From positions 432,005-496,004 of the forward strand of contig NW_027469171.1 of assembly GCF_051020765.1 (NCBI RefSeq): DNA of 64,000 nt. Direction: 5' to 3'. The DNA comes from Lasioglossum baleicum. Lineage: Eukaryota > Arthropoda > Insecta > Hymenoptera > Halictidae. Below the pieces are notes generated by a model, which saw only the letters and a list, made by a program, of their open reading frames with translations, was not told the DNA's origin and searched no databases. This document shows positions 25,681-39,760 of this stretch, piece after piece. The stretch's first letter is position 1. Every line of letters starts with the position of its first letter. The position numbers were made by a program, and so were the translations under genes.

Positions 25681-26639
25681 ACACCCGGAATACCTAGATC
25701 GACTCTACGAATCACAGGGTAGGTGAAGCTATTGACGTAGCGATTGGTCTCTCACAGAAGGAGGAATCTCTCTCAAACCGTTTAACACTCACTCTTGTTA
25801 TTCACAATGAGATTAAGGTCCCCGTCACTAAAATGGATACTTCTGTGTTTCCTTAAACACGTAGCTATACTCTTGGTTCGGCAGGTTAACTTTTCGGACA
25901 GTAATGCATTCGGTAAAGCGCTTGACTTTATAGCAATTAGTAACAAACTCGAACGGTGTGGTGCTCCACTTTAATATTCTCTCCGCCAATTATGGTATGC
26001 ATTGCCGATATTGTACAGCGAATTTACGACCCATGTAACTGGTTTTATTCTCAGAATCGCAGGATCGGTGATGCTACCGACATAGCCGTTCGTATCTCAC
26101 AGAAGGTGGCAACGTTCTCGAGTGGTTTGACCCAGGATCATTTAATTCATACATGAAGTTAAGGAGGGCGTCACTGAAATGCATGCTAATTTCAGCCTCT
26201 GAACACGAACTTAATCTCCCGATGTAGCCGGTGAAATTCGCTGAAGTTAACGCCTTCGGCTGACGTTTGACTTTATACCAATCGGTAACGTCCTAAATCA
26301 GTTTGACGCCCTACTTTTATATTCAAACCGTGAACAAGCGTGTCTATTGCCGATACAGCTCAGTGCATTTGGTCCCGGAATACCTGGTTCGTCTCTCCGA
26401 ATTACAGGATAGGCGAAGCTACTTGCTTAGAAGACCGTCTCAGTCAGACGGTGCAGCGTTCTCGAGCGGATTGCCCCTCGAGATTCTAATACATACATGA
26501 AGTTACGGTGCCTGTATCGAAATGGAGACTAATTTCCTTCCAAGAACACAAAGTTATGCTCCCGATAAAGCGGGTTAGCATTTCGGAGGGTAAGGTCTTT
26601 GTTAAAGGGTTTCACATTATACAAATTGGTAACGTTCTC

Positions 26640-26850
26640 AAACGGTTTGACGCTCTACTTTAATATTGAAGCCGTGAATTAAGGTGTCTATTGCCAATGC
26701 TGCGCAGCGCAGTTACTCCCGGAATACCTAGTTTGACCCTCGGAGTCACAGGACAGGTGACGCTACTGACTTAACCGTTCGACTCTGAAATAGATGGTAA
26801 CGTTCTCGAACGACTTGACCATCGATCTTCTAATTCATGCATGAAATTAC
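26640..26850 (+). repeat. Conversion-like patch, copy 1 (partner 28368-28578)
   Basis: From TGCGCAGCGCAGTTACTCCC at 26701 to ATGCATGAAATTA at 26850, this matches 28429-28578 at about 143 of 150 positions (95%). The offset is 1728 bp, five periods of 345.6. Similarity drops to background within about 60 bp upstream and right after the patch downstream. Such a short, sharply bounded tract is what gene conversion or the remnant of a five-monomer duplication would leave. Confidence 0.85.
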
Positions 26851-28367
26851 GGTGCGCTTCACTAAAATGTATTGTAATTCCTTTCTCAGCACTGGAAGTT
26901 ATACTCTCGATGAAGCCGGTGAGGTTCGCTGAAGTTAACCCCTTCGGCAGGACGTTTGACTTTATACGAATGTGTAGGGTTCTAAATCGGTTTGATGCTC
27001 CGCAGTAATATCCAAACCCTGAATTAAGGCGTCCATGGCATACAATATACGGCCGATATATTCCCGGAATACCTGTTTAGACCCTCGGAATCGCATAATA
27101 GGTAAAGCTATTGACTCAGAAGTTCGAACCTCTAAGAAGATACTAATGATCTCGAAGAGTTTGACACCTGACATTCTAATTCATACATGAAGTTAATGTG
27201 CCTGCCACTAAAATATGTACTAATGCGTATCTCTGCTCACAAAGTCATACTCTCGATGCAGCATTTTATGTTCTTGAAGTGTAATGTCTGCGGTAAAACT
27301 TTTGACATTATACCAAGACGTAACGTGCAACCACGGTCTGTCTGTGTATCTTAATATTTGCACCGCGAAATATGGTGCATAATGACCATGCTAAGCAGCA
27401 GATTTTCTCGCGGAATACCTACTTCCGCTCTAGGAATCACAGGATAGTTGAAGCTGTTGTCATAGCCGATCGATTCTCAATGTGGGTGGTAACGTTTTTG
27501 AACTGTTTGATGCTCGATCTGCGAATTCACACTTGAAACATATGGTGCCGTCACTAAGATATATAATAATTTGCTTTCTTGTACACGATGTTATACTCTC
27601 GATACAGCGGGATAGATTTTCGCTGGGTAAGGCCTTCGTTAAAAAGTTTGATGGTATAGAAATAAGCGTTCTACAACGGCTATCTCTGTTCCTTAATATT
27701 TATATTGTGAAATAGCGTGTCTAATTCCAATACTGTACTGCGGTATACGTCTCGGAATACCTGGTCTGCCTCTAGGAATCTCTGGATATGTAAAGCTACA
27801 GGGGGATCAGAGCGACTCTCAAAGTAGGTGGGTACGTTCTAGATCGATTGGACCATCGGTCTTCTAAGCCATTCATGAAATTATAACGCCCATCGCTAAA
27901 ATATATACTAATGTGTTTCTCTGAACAGGCAGCTATTCTCTGGATACGGCAGGTTAGCTTCTCGGACGGTAAGGCATTCCGTAAGAAGTTTGACTTTATA
28001 GAAATTAGTAACGTGATCACACGATGTGACGCAGTACTTTAATATTCTCTCCGCGGATTAAGGAATCTATTGCTAAGGCTCATCAGCGCATTCAACCTCG
28101 GATTACTTGGCTAGTCTATCGATATAATTGGGCTAAGTGCAGCTGGTGCCTTAGCTATGCGACTCTCAACGATGTTGGCAGATTTCTCGAACGGTTTTAC
28201 ACTCGATCTACTTATACATAATGAATATAATGTAGCCGCCACTAAAATGTTTACTAGTTTGTTTCTCTGAACACGAAGTTATACTCTCGAGAATATATCG
28301 AGTTATTTTTTCGGAGGGAATGGCCTTCGGTAAAGGGTTTGACTTTACATAATTTGCTGGCTATCTC

Positions 28368-28578
28368 AAACGGACTGACGCTCTACTCTAATATTCGATC
28401 CGTGAATTACGGTGTCTATTGCCAATACTGCGCAGCGCAGTTACTCCCGGAATACCTAGATTGACCCTCGGAGTCACAGGACAGGTGACGCTACTGACTT
28501 AGCCGTTCGACTCTAAAATAGGTGGTAACGTTCTCGAAGGACTTGACCATCGTTCATCTAATTCATGCATGAAATTAA
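28368..28578 (+). repeat. Conversion-like patch, copy 2 (partner 26640-26850)
   Basis: Begins in CGGACTGACGCTCTACTC, contains TGCGCAGCGCAG at 28429, TCACAGGACAGGTGACGCTA and GACTTGACCATCG, and differs from its partner at about seven sites in 150. The unusual CGCAGCGCAG and GACAGGTGACGC variants are found together only in these two places. Confidence 0.85.
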
Positions 28579-31500
28579 GGTGCCTGTCACAAAAACGCAT
28601 ACTAAATTACTTCCATGAACACGACGATTTGCTCTCGATACAGCAGGACAGCTTCTCAGAAGATTAGGTATTCGGTACAAAGTTCGTCTGCATACCAGTA
28701 AGTAACGTTCTACAACGGCATGAGTCTGCTCTTCATTACTTATATCGCGAAATAGGGTATCTAATGTCATACTGTACAGCGGATATATTCGTGGAATACC
28801 TGGTTTGAGACTCGGAATCACAGAATTGCTGAAGTTATTGACATAGTCGTTCGCCTCCCAAACAGGGTGGTAACGGTCTTTTACGGCTTGACCCCCGATA
28901 TTCCAATTCATACTCGAAATTTCGATGCTCGTCACTAACATGTATACAAGTTTCTTTCTCTGAACACGACGTTATACTCTCGATACAGCGAGATTGTCTT
29001 TGGAGGGTAAGTTCATCAGCAAAACTATTGACTTTATACCAATTTGCAACTTTCTCAGACGGATTGAAGATCTACCATAATAATCATACCATGATTTACG
29101 GTGTCTACGGCCAATACTGTTCAAGGGATTGACTCCTGGAATACCTGGTTTGCCTCTGCGAATCACAGGATAGGTGAAGCTATTGACTTAGCTGCTCGAA
29201 TGGTATTGAAATTGGTATCGGTCTCGAACTGTTTTACCGTCGATCTTCTAATTCATACATGAAGATAAGGTGCCTGTCACTGATGTGATCACTAACTTCT
29301 TTCACTGAGCACGAAGTTATAATCTCGATACAGCGCGTTATTTTTTCGGACGGCTGGGTCTTCCGTAAAACGTTTGACTTTATACAAATCGGTAACGATC
29401 TCAAACAAATTGTCACTCTCCAGTAATAATCATACCGTGAATTGAGGTGCCCATTGCCAATGGTGTATAGCGAATTGACTCCTGGAATACCTGTTATGAC
29501 TCTCGGAGATACACGATATCTCAAGCTACTGACTTAGCCGTTCGAATCTCATAGAAGTTGGTAACGGTCTCGATCGGTTTGACACACGATCTTCTAATTC
29601 ATGCATGAAATTAATGTGCCGGATACTAAAATTTTCACTAATTTCATTCTCTGAACACGAAGTAACACTCTCTATGAAGCGGGTGAGGTTCGTGGAAAGT
29701 ACGGACTTCGGTAAAACGTTTGACTTTATAACAATTGGAAACGTTCACAACGGACTTGACGCACAATCTTCTAATTCATACATGAAATTAAGGTCACCGT
29801 CACCAAAACGTAAATTAATGTGATCCTCTGGACACGATGTCATAGTCCCGATACATCCGGTTTGGCTATCGGTGGGTGAGGTCATCAGTAAGGCGTTTGA
29901 CATCATACAAATTGGAAGCGATCGCAAACGATTTGTCGTTCTACTTTAGCTATCAAACCACGAAATAAGTCGAATATTGCCAATACCTTTAAATGGATGT
30001 TTACCCAGAATACCTGCTTTCGATCTCTGAATACAGGATGGGAGAAGCAATAGCCTTAGTCGCTCGACTCTCAAAGGTGGTGGTTACGTTCTCGCACTGC
30101 CTTAAACACGATCGTCTAATTCATACATGAAGATATGTTGTCTGTCACTGAAATGAGAACTAATTTTTACTGTGAACACGAAGTTATTCCCTCGATGAAG
30201 CTGGTGAGGTTCGTGGTAGTTAAGGTCTTCGGTAAATCGATTGACTTTATAGCAATTGGTAACGATCTCACACTGTGTGACACTCTATTTTAAATTTCAA
30301 TGCGTGAATTATGGTGTCTCGTCCCGATACTGTTCAGCGGATTTACACCCGGAACCATCTGTCCATCGGTGTCACAGGATATTTGAAGCTATTGAATCTG
30401 CAATTCGAGTGTCAAAGGAGGTGGTAACGTTCCTGAACGGACTCATAATCAACCTTCTGAGGCATACATGAAATTGTGGTGCCTATCACTAATATGTATG
30501 TTAATATATTTCTCTAATCACGACATCATACTCTCGATACTGCAGGCTATGTTCTCGGAATGTAAGACAATTTGTATAAGGTTTGACCGTATACGAATAG
30601 ATAACGTTCTATAACGGAGCGACGGTATGCCTAAATATTCATAACTTGAACTATGTCGTCCATTGCCAATGCTGATCCGGGCATTCAGTCCCAAAGTACC
30701 TCGTCTGAGTCCCGCAATCATAGGATAGGTGAAACTGTTCACTGAGCCGTTCGACTCCCAAGGAAGGTGGAAACGTACTCGAATAGTTTAACATTCGATC
30801 CTCGTGTTCATACATGAAATAAGGGTGCCCGTCACTCCAATGTATACTAATTTGTTTCTGTTTACATTAAGCAACACACTCGCTACTGCGGGATAGGTTG
30901 TCGGCTCGAAAGGTAATTGGTAAAACGTATGAAGTTCTAACAACTGGTAACGTTCTTACACGGTTTCACGCTCTACGTTAATATTTAAACCGTTAGTTAA
31001 GGTGTCCATCACCAATAGTGTACAGCGTATTCACTCCCGGAATACCTCGTTTGAGTATCGGATTCGCAGGATGCGTGAAGATATTGAATATATCGTTCGA
31101 CTAAAAGAGAAGATGGGATCGTTCTCTAACGGTTTGACTCCCGATAATTCTGTTCATACATGATAATAAGGTGTGCTGCAACTGCAACATCTACTGATAT
31201 GTTTCCGAGTACAATAAGCAAGACACTGACTACAGCAGATTAGGATCTCGTACGGTATCCCATTCAGTAAGAAGAATGACTTTATGCGAAAAGGTAATTT
31301 TCTCCGACGGTTTGACTGTTTACTTTAATATGCATACCGTGAATTAAAGTGTCTATGGCAAAATTGTTCAGCGGATTTACTCTCGGAATCCCTAGTGTGA
31401 CTCTAGGAATCATGGAATGGGTGAAGCTATCGACTTGGCCGTTTGTCTCTCGGCGAACGTGGTAACGTTCACGAACGGTTTGAAACGACGATCATCTTAT

Positions 31501-34500
31501 TCATACAAGATGATATGGTGCCCGTCACTAAGAGGTATACAAAGTTCTTCCTCTGAAGACCAAATTATACTCTCGATATAATGCGATATGCTTCGGAGGG
31601 TAAGGGATTCAGTAAAACCTTTTACTTTATTCAACATGGTAGCGTTTAAAACCGATTGGCTCTGTATTTTAATATTTATTCCGTGAAATAGGGTGCCTGA
31701 TGCCAATACTTCACAGCGTATTTACTCCGGGAATACTTCGTTTAACTCTCGGTATCGCAGGATACGTTAATCTATGAACTTAGCCATTCCACTCCCAAAG
31801 AAGGTGGTATCGTTCTCTAAAAGTTTGACCCTTGACCTTCTTATACATGCATGAGTTTATGGTGCCGCCACTAAACCGTATACCAATGTGCTTCCCTAAA
31901 CACATAGCTATACGCTCGATACGACGGCCAGCATCTCCGTCGGTATATCTTTCGGTTCAACGCTCGACTTTACACCTATTAGTAATGCTCTTACACGGTG
32001 TGACGCCCTATTTTAATTTTCTCGCCGCAAAATAAGGTGCCCATTGCCAATCCTGCTCAGCGGATTTACTCCCGGATTACATGGCATGCCAGTCGGAATA
32101 ACAGGATAGTTGGAGCTATTGACATATCTGATCGACTCTCAAAACGGTGGTAAAGTTCTCGAACAGTTGGAACATCAATTTTCAAATTCACATGAAATTA
32201 TTGTGCCGTCACTGAAATGAGTACTAATTTCTTTCTCTGAACACAAAGTTATATGCTCGATACAGCGGGTCAGCCTTTTCGGAGGGTATGGCCTTCGGTA
32301 AAGCGTTTGACTTTAATGCAATTGGTAACATTATCAAACGGTTAGACGCTCTATTTAAATATTCAAAACGTGACATACGGTGTCCACTACCAATATTGTT
32401 CAGAGGATTTACTCCAGGAATACCTGGGTTGACTCTCGGGATCTCAGGATGGGTGAAGCTACTGGCTTAGCCGTACGACACTAAACGCAGGTGGTAACGA
32501 CCTCGAACGTTTTGTACATCTGCCTTCTAACTCAAAAATAAAAAGAAGGTGCTAGTCAGAAAATGTATACTGACATGTTTCTCGGAACACGAAGCTATAA
32601 TCTCGATATAGCGGGTTATATCCAATATAAGGAATGAAAGGACTTCTGTAAAAGGTTTGACTCTATACCAGTAAGTATCGTTCTACAACGGTATAACTAT
32701 GTCCTTCACTATTTATACTGTGAATTAAGATGTCTGTTGCCAATACTACACAGTGGATAGACGCTCGGAATTACTGGTCTGACTTTCGAAATGACAGGCT
32801 AGGAGAAGCTATTCACTTAACAGAACTCAGAGCACACGATAGCTGAAGCTACTGACTTGGCCGTTCGACTCTCGGAGAAGATGGTAAAGCTCTGGAACTG
32901 TATGACCCTCTATCTTCTTATTCATACATGAAATTAAGGTTCTCGTCCAAAATGAATACTAATTTGTTACTCTCAACACAAAGCAAGGCATTCCCTGCAG
33001 CCGTATATATTCTTGGTAGGAAAGGTAATCTGTAAGAAGAATGACATATTGCCAACCTGCAATGGTCACCGACGGTTTGACTGTCTACCTTAGTATTCAT
33101 ACCGTAAGTTAAGGTGTCCTTTGGTAATACTGGTAGGCGGTTTCACTCCTGGAATTCCCGGTTTTACTCATGGAATCGCAGGATAGGTGGAGTTTTTACT
33201 TAGCTTTTCATCTCTCACAGAAGGTGGTAATATTCTCGAAACGCTTGACCCACGATCATCTAATTCAAACACGAAGATAGGTTCTCGACAGGTAAGGTAT
33301 TCTTAAGAGCTATGACATTATACGAAATGGTAATGTTCTCTGACCGTTTGACTACCTATATTAATATTCATACTGTGAGTTAAGGTGTCAATTGCCGATA
33401 CTATTCAGCGGATTTACACCCGGAATACCTGGCTTGAATCTCTGAATCACAGGATAGGTGAAGATACTGACATAGCTGTACGATTCTCTAGGATGGTGGT
33501 AACGTTCGCGAACCGTTCGGCACTCGATCTTCTAATTCATATTTGAAAATCAGGTGTGCTTCCGCTATAATGTATACCTATTTGTTTTCATGAGCTCTAA
33601 GCATGACTCTCGCTACACTGCGTTAGCGTCTAGGTCGGTTATGTACTCGGTAAAAAGAGTGACTCTATACCAAATGGTAATGTTCGTCGACGGATTGACC
33701 TTCTGCTTTTAATGCATACCGGGAATTAATGCGTCGAATACCAAAACTACTCAGCGGATTTTCCACTGGTATACCTCGTGTGACTATCGCCATCACAGGA
33801 TCGGTGAAGCTATCGCCATAGCGTTTGGACTGCGAAAGACGGTGGTTCCTTTCTGTGACGGTTTGACTCTTGAATTTGGTATTTATACATGACAATGTGG
33901 TGCTCGCCTGCTAACACGTCTACTAATATGTTTCTGTGAACATTAAGCAAGGCACAAGCGACAGCGGGTTCGGTTTTCGGAGGGTAAGGTATTCCGTAAA
34001 AAGAAAGACTTTATATGAATTTTCATTTATCTCCTACGGTTTGTCTCTCGACCTTCATATATATGCCGGGGACTAAGGTGTCCTTTGTCATTGCTGTTCA
34101 GCCCGCTTACATCCGGAATATCTGGCTTGGCCCTCGGTATCACAGGATATTGGAAGCTATTTAGTGAGCCTTTCGACCCACATACAGGATGATAACGTTC
34201 TCGCACGTTTCGATCCTCTATCTCCTAATTCATACATGAAATTAAGGTGCCCATCACAGACTTGTATAATAATTTGTTTCTCTGAATGCAAAACTTCACT
34301 CTGAATACAGAGGGTTCAGATCTCGTAACGTCAGGCCTGGTGCACAAGGTTTGGCTCTGAAGCAACTATTAATGTTCTCCGACGGTACGACTCTATACAT
34401 TAATGATCAATCCGTGAATTGTGTATTGCATCCATAGTTCGGCGGATCTACTCCCGGAATGACTGGTGTGACTCTCGGACTGACAGGTAACGGGATGATA

Positions 34501-35534
34501 TTGCATTAGCTATGCGACGCAAAAAAAAAGGTACCTAACGTTGTCGAATGTTTTCACACTAGATCTTCTAATTCATCCATGAAATTAGGGTGCCCGTCAC
34601 TAAAATGTATACTATTTGTATCTCTGATCACGAATTTATACCGTCGATACAGATGAGTAGGTTCACAGAATGTATGGTCTAATGTACAGTGTTTGACATT
34701 ATACAATCTGGTGACGTTCTCCAACGGGTACACGCAGTATGTTAATTACCAACCCGCAAATTATTGTGCTAACTGCTAATAGTATACAACACATTTACTC
34801 CTGGCATACCAGGCTTGACTCTCCGAATCGCAATTATAGGTGATGCTATTGACTCTGCCGTTCGACACTCAAAGAGAGTGGTAACAATCTGGAAAGGTTC
34901 GACCCCCGATCTTCTAATTCATACACAGAATTACGGTGTCCGCCCGGTAAAATTTCCACTAATTTCTTTCCCTGAACCCAAAGATATGCCCACGATACAG
35001 CGGGATATTATCTCGAAAGGTAAGGTATCCGGTATGGAGTATGACGTTACAGTAATTGATAACGTTCTCTAGCGGGTTGACTCCGTTCTTTAATATTCAT
35101 ACCGTGAGTTATGATTCAAAGATACCGTTTAGCAATTCAAACACTTTACGGATGGCCTTAACGTCCAAGTATCTAACCCGCAGTATCGAGGGTGTAGATA
35201 CGTCTTTAGGGAAACATATTGTTATACATTTTAGTTACGGACACCTTAATTTCATGTATCAATAGGAAGACCTAGTATTAAACCGTTCGAGAACGTTACC
35301 ACCTTCTCTAAGAGTTGAACGACTTAGTTTACTGTTCCACCTGCCGTGTGCTTCGGTGAGTCAAATTGGATATACCGGGTGTCATATATCCTCTGATATA
35401 TCCTCTGTACACTATTGGCAATGGACACCTTAGATCACGGTTAGAATATTAAAGTACTGAGCCAAATATTAGTATACCTATACTTATTGCGATGATGTCA
35501 AAAGTTTCACACAAAACCTTACCCTCGGGGACCG

Positions 35535-35850
35535 TAAACCGATGTATTAAGAGTATTCCATCGTACTCAGAAGTACAAATTAGTATACACTGCAGTGAAG
35601 GGCACCATAATTTCCTGTATGAATGAGAAGATCGAGGGTGAAACCGTTCTAGAACCTTACCACCTTTTCGTGAAACCGCATATATAACACAATAGCTTCA
35701 CCTATCCTGCGGTTCCGAGAGTCAGACAGTATGTACGGGTGTAAATACGGTGAACAGTATTAGTAATGGACAACTTAATTCACGGTTTGAATAGTAAATA
35801 TAGAGCGTCAAACCGTTTGAGAAAGTTACCAATATCTATAAAGTCAACAG
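35535..35850 (-). repeat. SatA segment, partner of 961-1280
   Basis: Carries CGATGTATTAAGAGTATTCC, CGTACTCAGAAGTAC, CCGCATATATAACACAATAG, GAACAGTATTAGTAATGGAC and GTAAATATAGAGCGTC. The same set in the same order appears at 961-1280. Confidence 0.7.
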
Positions 35851-36770
35851 CTTCCCCGAAAACATTACCCTCCGAAAAGATAACCCGCTGTATCGAAAGT
35901 ATAACTTCGGGTTCAGAGGAAGAAATTAGAAAACATTTTTGTGACTGGGACATTAATTTCATCATGAATAAGAAGATCGAACGTCAAGCCGCTCGAGAAG
36001 GTTGTTACCTTCTGTGAGAGACGAACGACTAAATGTGTAGCCTCACCTATCCTGAGATTCTGAGAGTCAAGCAAGGTATACTGGAAGTATATCCGGTGAA
36101 CAGTAATCTCAATGAATACCATAATTCACGGTTTGAATATTAATGCAGACCGCTAAACTGTTTCAGAGCATTGGAAATTGATATAAACTCAAACACTTTA
36201 CAGGTGGCCTTACATTTGACGAAGATATCCCGCCGTATCGAGAGTATAACTTCGTGCTGAGAGAAAGAAATTAGTCTTCATTTCAGTTACGGGCACATTA
36301 AATTCATGGATGAGTTAGAATATCGATGATGAGGCAGTTGGGGAACGATAGCACCCTCTTTGAGAGTCGAACGGATAAGTCAATTGCTTCACCTATCATG
36401 TGATTCCGAGAGTAAAATCATGTATACCTGGAGTAAGTCCGCTAAGGTATTGGCAATAGACACATTACGACGCAGTTTGAAGATGAAAGTAGAGAGTCAA
36501 ACAGAGAACAGCACCAATTGGTATGAGAACATTCGTATTGCCCAAGTCCTTACCATCCGCGATGCTAACCCGCTGCATCGATAGCATAACTTCCTCTTTA
36601 GAGGTACACTATATTATATATTTCAGTGACCGCACCGTAATTTTATGTGTGAATTAGATAATAGAAAGTCAAATATTTCGAGAACATTGACATCCATTTC
36701 GAGATTTGAACGGCTAAGCCAATTGCTTCTCCTATCCTGTGATGGCAAGGCGAAAACCAGGCAATCCGGG

Positions 36771-37170
36771 AGTAAATCCGCTGGACAGGATTGGCAACAA
36801 TCACCTTCATTCACTGTTCGAATATTAAACAAGAGCATCAAACCGTTGTATAACTTTACCTACTAGTATAGAGGCAACCTGTTTACCGAAAGCCTTACCT
36901 TCCGTGCAGCTATCACGCCTTATCGAGAGTATAACTTCGTGATCATGGAAGCAAATTCTTATACCCATTAGTGACGGTCACCTTAATTTGATGTACGATT
37001 TAGAAGATCGAGGGTACCTTTCGAGAACGGTACCACCTCCTTTGAAAGTCGAACGGCTAAGTCTATGGCATAACCTGTCCTGTGATTCAGAGAAACAAAC
37101 CAGGTACTCCGGGATTAAATCCGCTGATCCGTATTGCCATTAGACATATTATTTCTCGGCTTGAATATTA
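36771..37170 (-). repeat. SatA segment, partner of 1515-1935
   Basis: AGTAAATCCGCTGGACAGGA begins at 36771, followed by CACTGTTCGAATATTAAAC, CTTCGTGATCATGGAA, ATGTACGATTTAGAAG and CTGTGATTCAGAGAAAC. All have counterparts at 1515-1935. Similarity fades after about 37175. Confidence 0.7.
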
Positions 37171-37854
37171 TAGTAGAGCGCAAAGCCATGTGAGAACGTT
37201 ACCAAATTTATCGAGTTAAACCTTCTACCGAACGCCATAGCTGTCGTGAATTTAGTCCGCTGCATAGAGAGTATAACATCGCGTTCAGTGGAACAAAATA
37301 CTCTGAATATTAGCAGCGGGCACCTTAAATTCATGAACGAATTCGAAGATCGACTGTAAAACCGTTCAAGCACGTTACCGCCTTCTTTGAGAATCGAACG
37401 GGTATGTCAGTAGTTTCACCTGTCCTGTGATTCCGAAAGACAAACCAGGCATCCCGAGAGTTAGCAAACTGTACACTATTGGCAATGGACAAATTAATTC
37501 ACGGTACGAGTATTAAGGTATAAAGTCTATTCCTTGTAGAACGTTACCTATTGGTAAACTGTCAAAAGTTTTAACTAATACCTTACCCTCCATGAACCTA
37601 ACCCGCTGCATCGAGAGTATAACTTCGTGTTCAGAGAAAGATAGTAGTATTCATTTCAGTGAAGGGCACCGTAATATCGTGTATGAATTAGAAGATGGAC
37701 GGTCAAAACGAACGGGAACCTTATAAACTTCTGTGAGAGCCGATCGGCTAAGTCAATATCTCCACCTATCCTGAGATTCCGACAGTCAAGCCAGGTAATC
37801 CCAACGTAAATCCGCCGAAGGATATTGGAAACATATACCGTTATTCGCGGAGTG

Positions 37855-38010
37855 AATATTAAAGAAGGCCGTCAAGTCATTGTAGAATATTACCTATTCG
37901 TGTTGAGTCAAACTTCCTACAGAATGCCATATCCTCCGAAAAACTAACCCGCTGCATCTAGAGTATAACAGCGTATTCAGAGTTGCGAAATAGTATACAT
38001 ATTAGCGACA
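37855..38010 (-). repeat. SatA subfamily IV half-B unit
   Basis: TTAAAGAAGGCCGTCAAGTC, TATTCGTGTTGAGTC, CCTACAGAATGCC and ATTCAGAGTTGCGAAATAG mark this lineage. The next subfamily IV unit is about 1730 bp away at 39590, the same five-period spacing as the 26701/28429 pair. Confidence 0.65.
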
Positions 38011-39589
38011 GGAACATTATCTTCGTGCATTTATTAGAAGATCGAGTGTGAAAATCTTCGAGAAGCATACCACCATCTGTGAGATACGATAGACTATGTC
38101 AACCGGTATACATACCCTGTGATTCGGAGTCAGCCCAGATACTCCGCGAGTAAGTACGCTGAACACTTTTCACAATAGACACCTTAGTTCACGGTTTGAG
38201 TATTAAAGTAAGGCGTGAAATCGTTAGAGAGCGTCTCCATTTGCTACAAAGTCAAACGCCTTACCGATGACCTTACCTTTCGAAAAACTGTGGCGCTGTA
38301 TAGAGAGTACAACTTCGAATCCAGAGAAAGAAATTGGTCTTCATTTCAGTGATGGGTACCTTAGCTTCGCGTATGAGCTAGAATATCAAGTGTCATGCCG
38401 TTCGAGAAATTTACCAACTTCATTGAGACCTGAACGTCTGAGTTAATAGCTTCACCTATCCTGTGATTCCGAGAGTCAACCTTCGTATTTGACGAGTAAA
38501 TCCGCTACAAGGTATTGGCAATGGACACTATAATTAGCGTTTTGAATATTAAAGTAGGGTGTGAAACCGATTGAGAACGTTACCAGATGGCATACAGTGA
38601 ATCGTTTTGCCTATGACCTTAGCCTCCGTGAGCCAAATTCGCTGTATCGATGGTATAACTTCGTGTTCTGTGAAACAAGTAGCTGATATTTTTATGACGG
38701 GCACCTTAATATCATGTATGAATTAGAAGGTCGAGGGACAAACCTTTCGAGAACGTTACATCCTTCTTTGAGAGCCGAATGTATAAGTCTATTGCTTCAC
38801 CTGCCCTGTGATTCCTAGTGTCAAATCAGGTCATCCGCGAGTATATCCGCAGAACATTAATTGAAATTGACACCTTAGTTCACGGCTGGAATGTTAAAAT
38901 AAAGAGCCAAATCGTTAGAGAAAGTTACGAATTGCTCTAAAGTTAAACGCATAACCGAGGACCATATCTTCCGAGAAAACAACCCGGCTTATTGATAGAA
39001 TAGCTTCGCGATTAGAGAAATACTTTTGTATATAATTTAGTGACGGCACGTTAAATTCATGAAAGAATTATAATATCGAGGGTCAAAGCGTTCGAGTACG
39101 TTACCACCTTCTGTGAGAGCCGGACTGTTAAGTCAATAGCATCACATATCCAGTGATTCGGAGAGTGAAATCAGTCATTCCGGGAGTGAAACCGCAGAAC
39201 AACATTGGCAAAAGAGACCTTAATTTACGGTATGAATATTATAGTTGAATGGAGAACCATTGGAGAACATTACCAATTTGTAAAGAGTAAACTTTTTACG
39301 GAAGGCATTACCTTCCGAGATCCTAACCCGGGGTATCAAGAGTATAACTTCTTACTCAGAGAAGCAAATTAGTATACATTTTATTGTGCGGCACATTAAT
39401 TTCGTTTATGAACTAGAAGTTCGACGGACAACCCGTTCGAGATCGATACTACCTTCTGTGAGAGAAGAACGGCTGAGTCTACAGCTTCACCTATCCGGTG
39501 ATACTGAGAGGCAAACCAGATATTCCGGCAGTAAATGCGCTGTAGAGTATTGGCAATAGACACCTCAATTCACGGTTCGAATATTAAAC

Positions 39590-39760
39590 CAGACCGTCGT
39601 GCCGTTGCAGAACAGTAACTATTCGTGTAGTGTTAATTGTCTACAATATGCCTTACCCTCTGAAAATGGACCCGCTGTATCGAGAGCATAACACCGCGTT
39701 GAGGATTACGAACTAGTATTCAATTTAGTAACAAGCACTTTAATTTTATGCATGAAATAG
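39590..39760 (-). repeat. SatA subfamily IV half-B unit
   Basis: CCAGACCGTCGTGCCGTTGC, ATTCGTGTAGTGTTAAT, CTACAATATGCCTTACCC, ACACCGCGTTGAGGATTACG and AACTAGTATTCAATTTAGT are the lineage-specific variants here. Confidence 0.65.

Larger units (their letters stand above)
22717..35112 (+). repeat. SatA block 7, forward (longest)
   Basis: About 36 forward monomers with no orientation change that I could find. It includes the two clearest higher-order matches: 23160-23620 with 25220-25680, and 26640-26850 with 28368-28578. One monomer is shortened near 33278 (about 85-90 bp lost between CACGAAGA and TAGGTTCTCG). Near 32815-32835 the end of one unit is repeated imperfectly. A nine-A run lies at 34531-34539. 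Nothing coding is supported. Confidence 0.9.

Noticed and set aside
28558..28941. Another 127-codon reverse open frame
   Set aside because: It crosses two forward SatA monomers in the stop-poor frame. Sister monomers are frameshifted or stopped, so there is no sign of selection on a protein.
34531..34539. Run of nine A as a retroposon poly-A tail
   Set aside because: It sits inside a normal forward SatA monomer (between TATGCGACGC and GGTACCTAACG) with satellite sequence on both sides, so it is slippage in AAAGAAGG, not an insertion.
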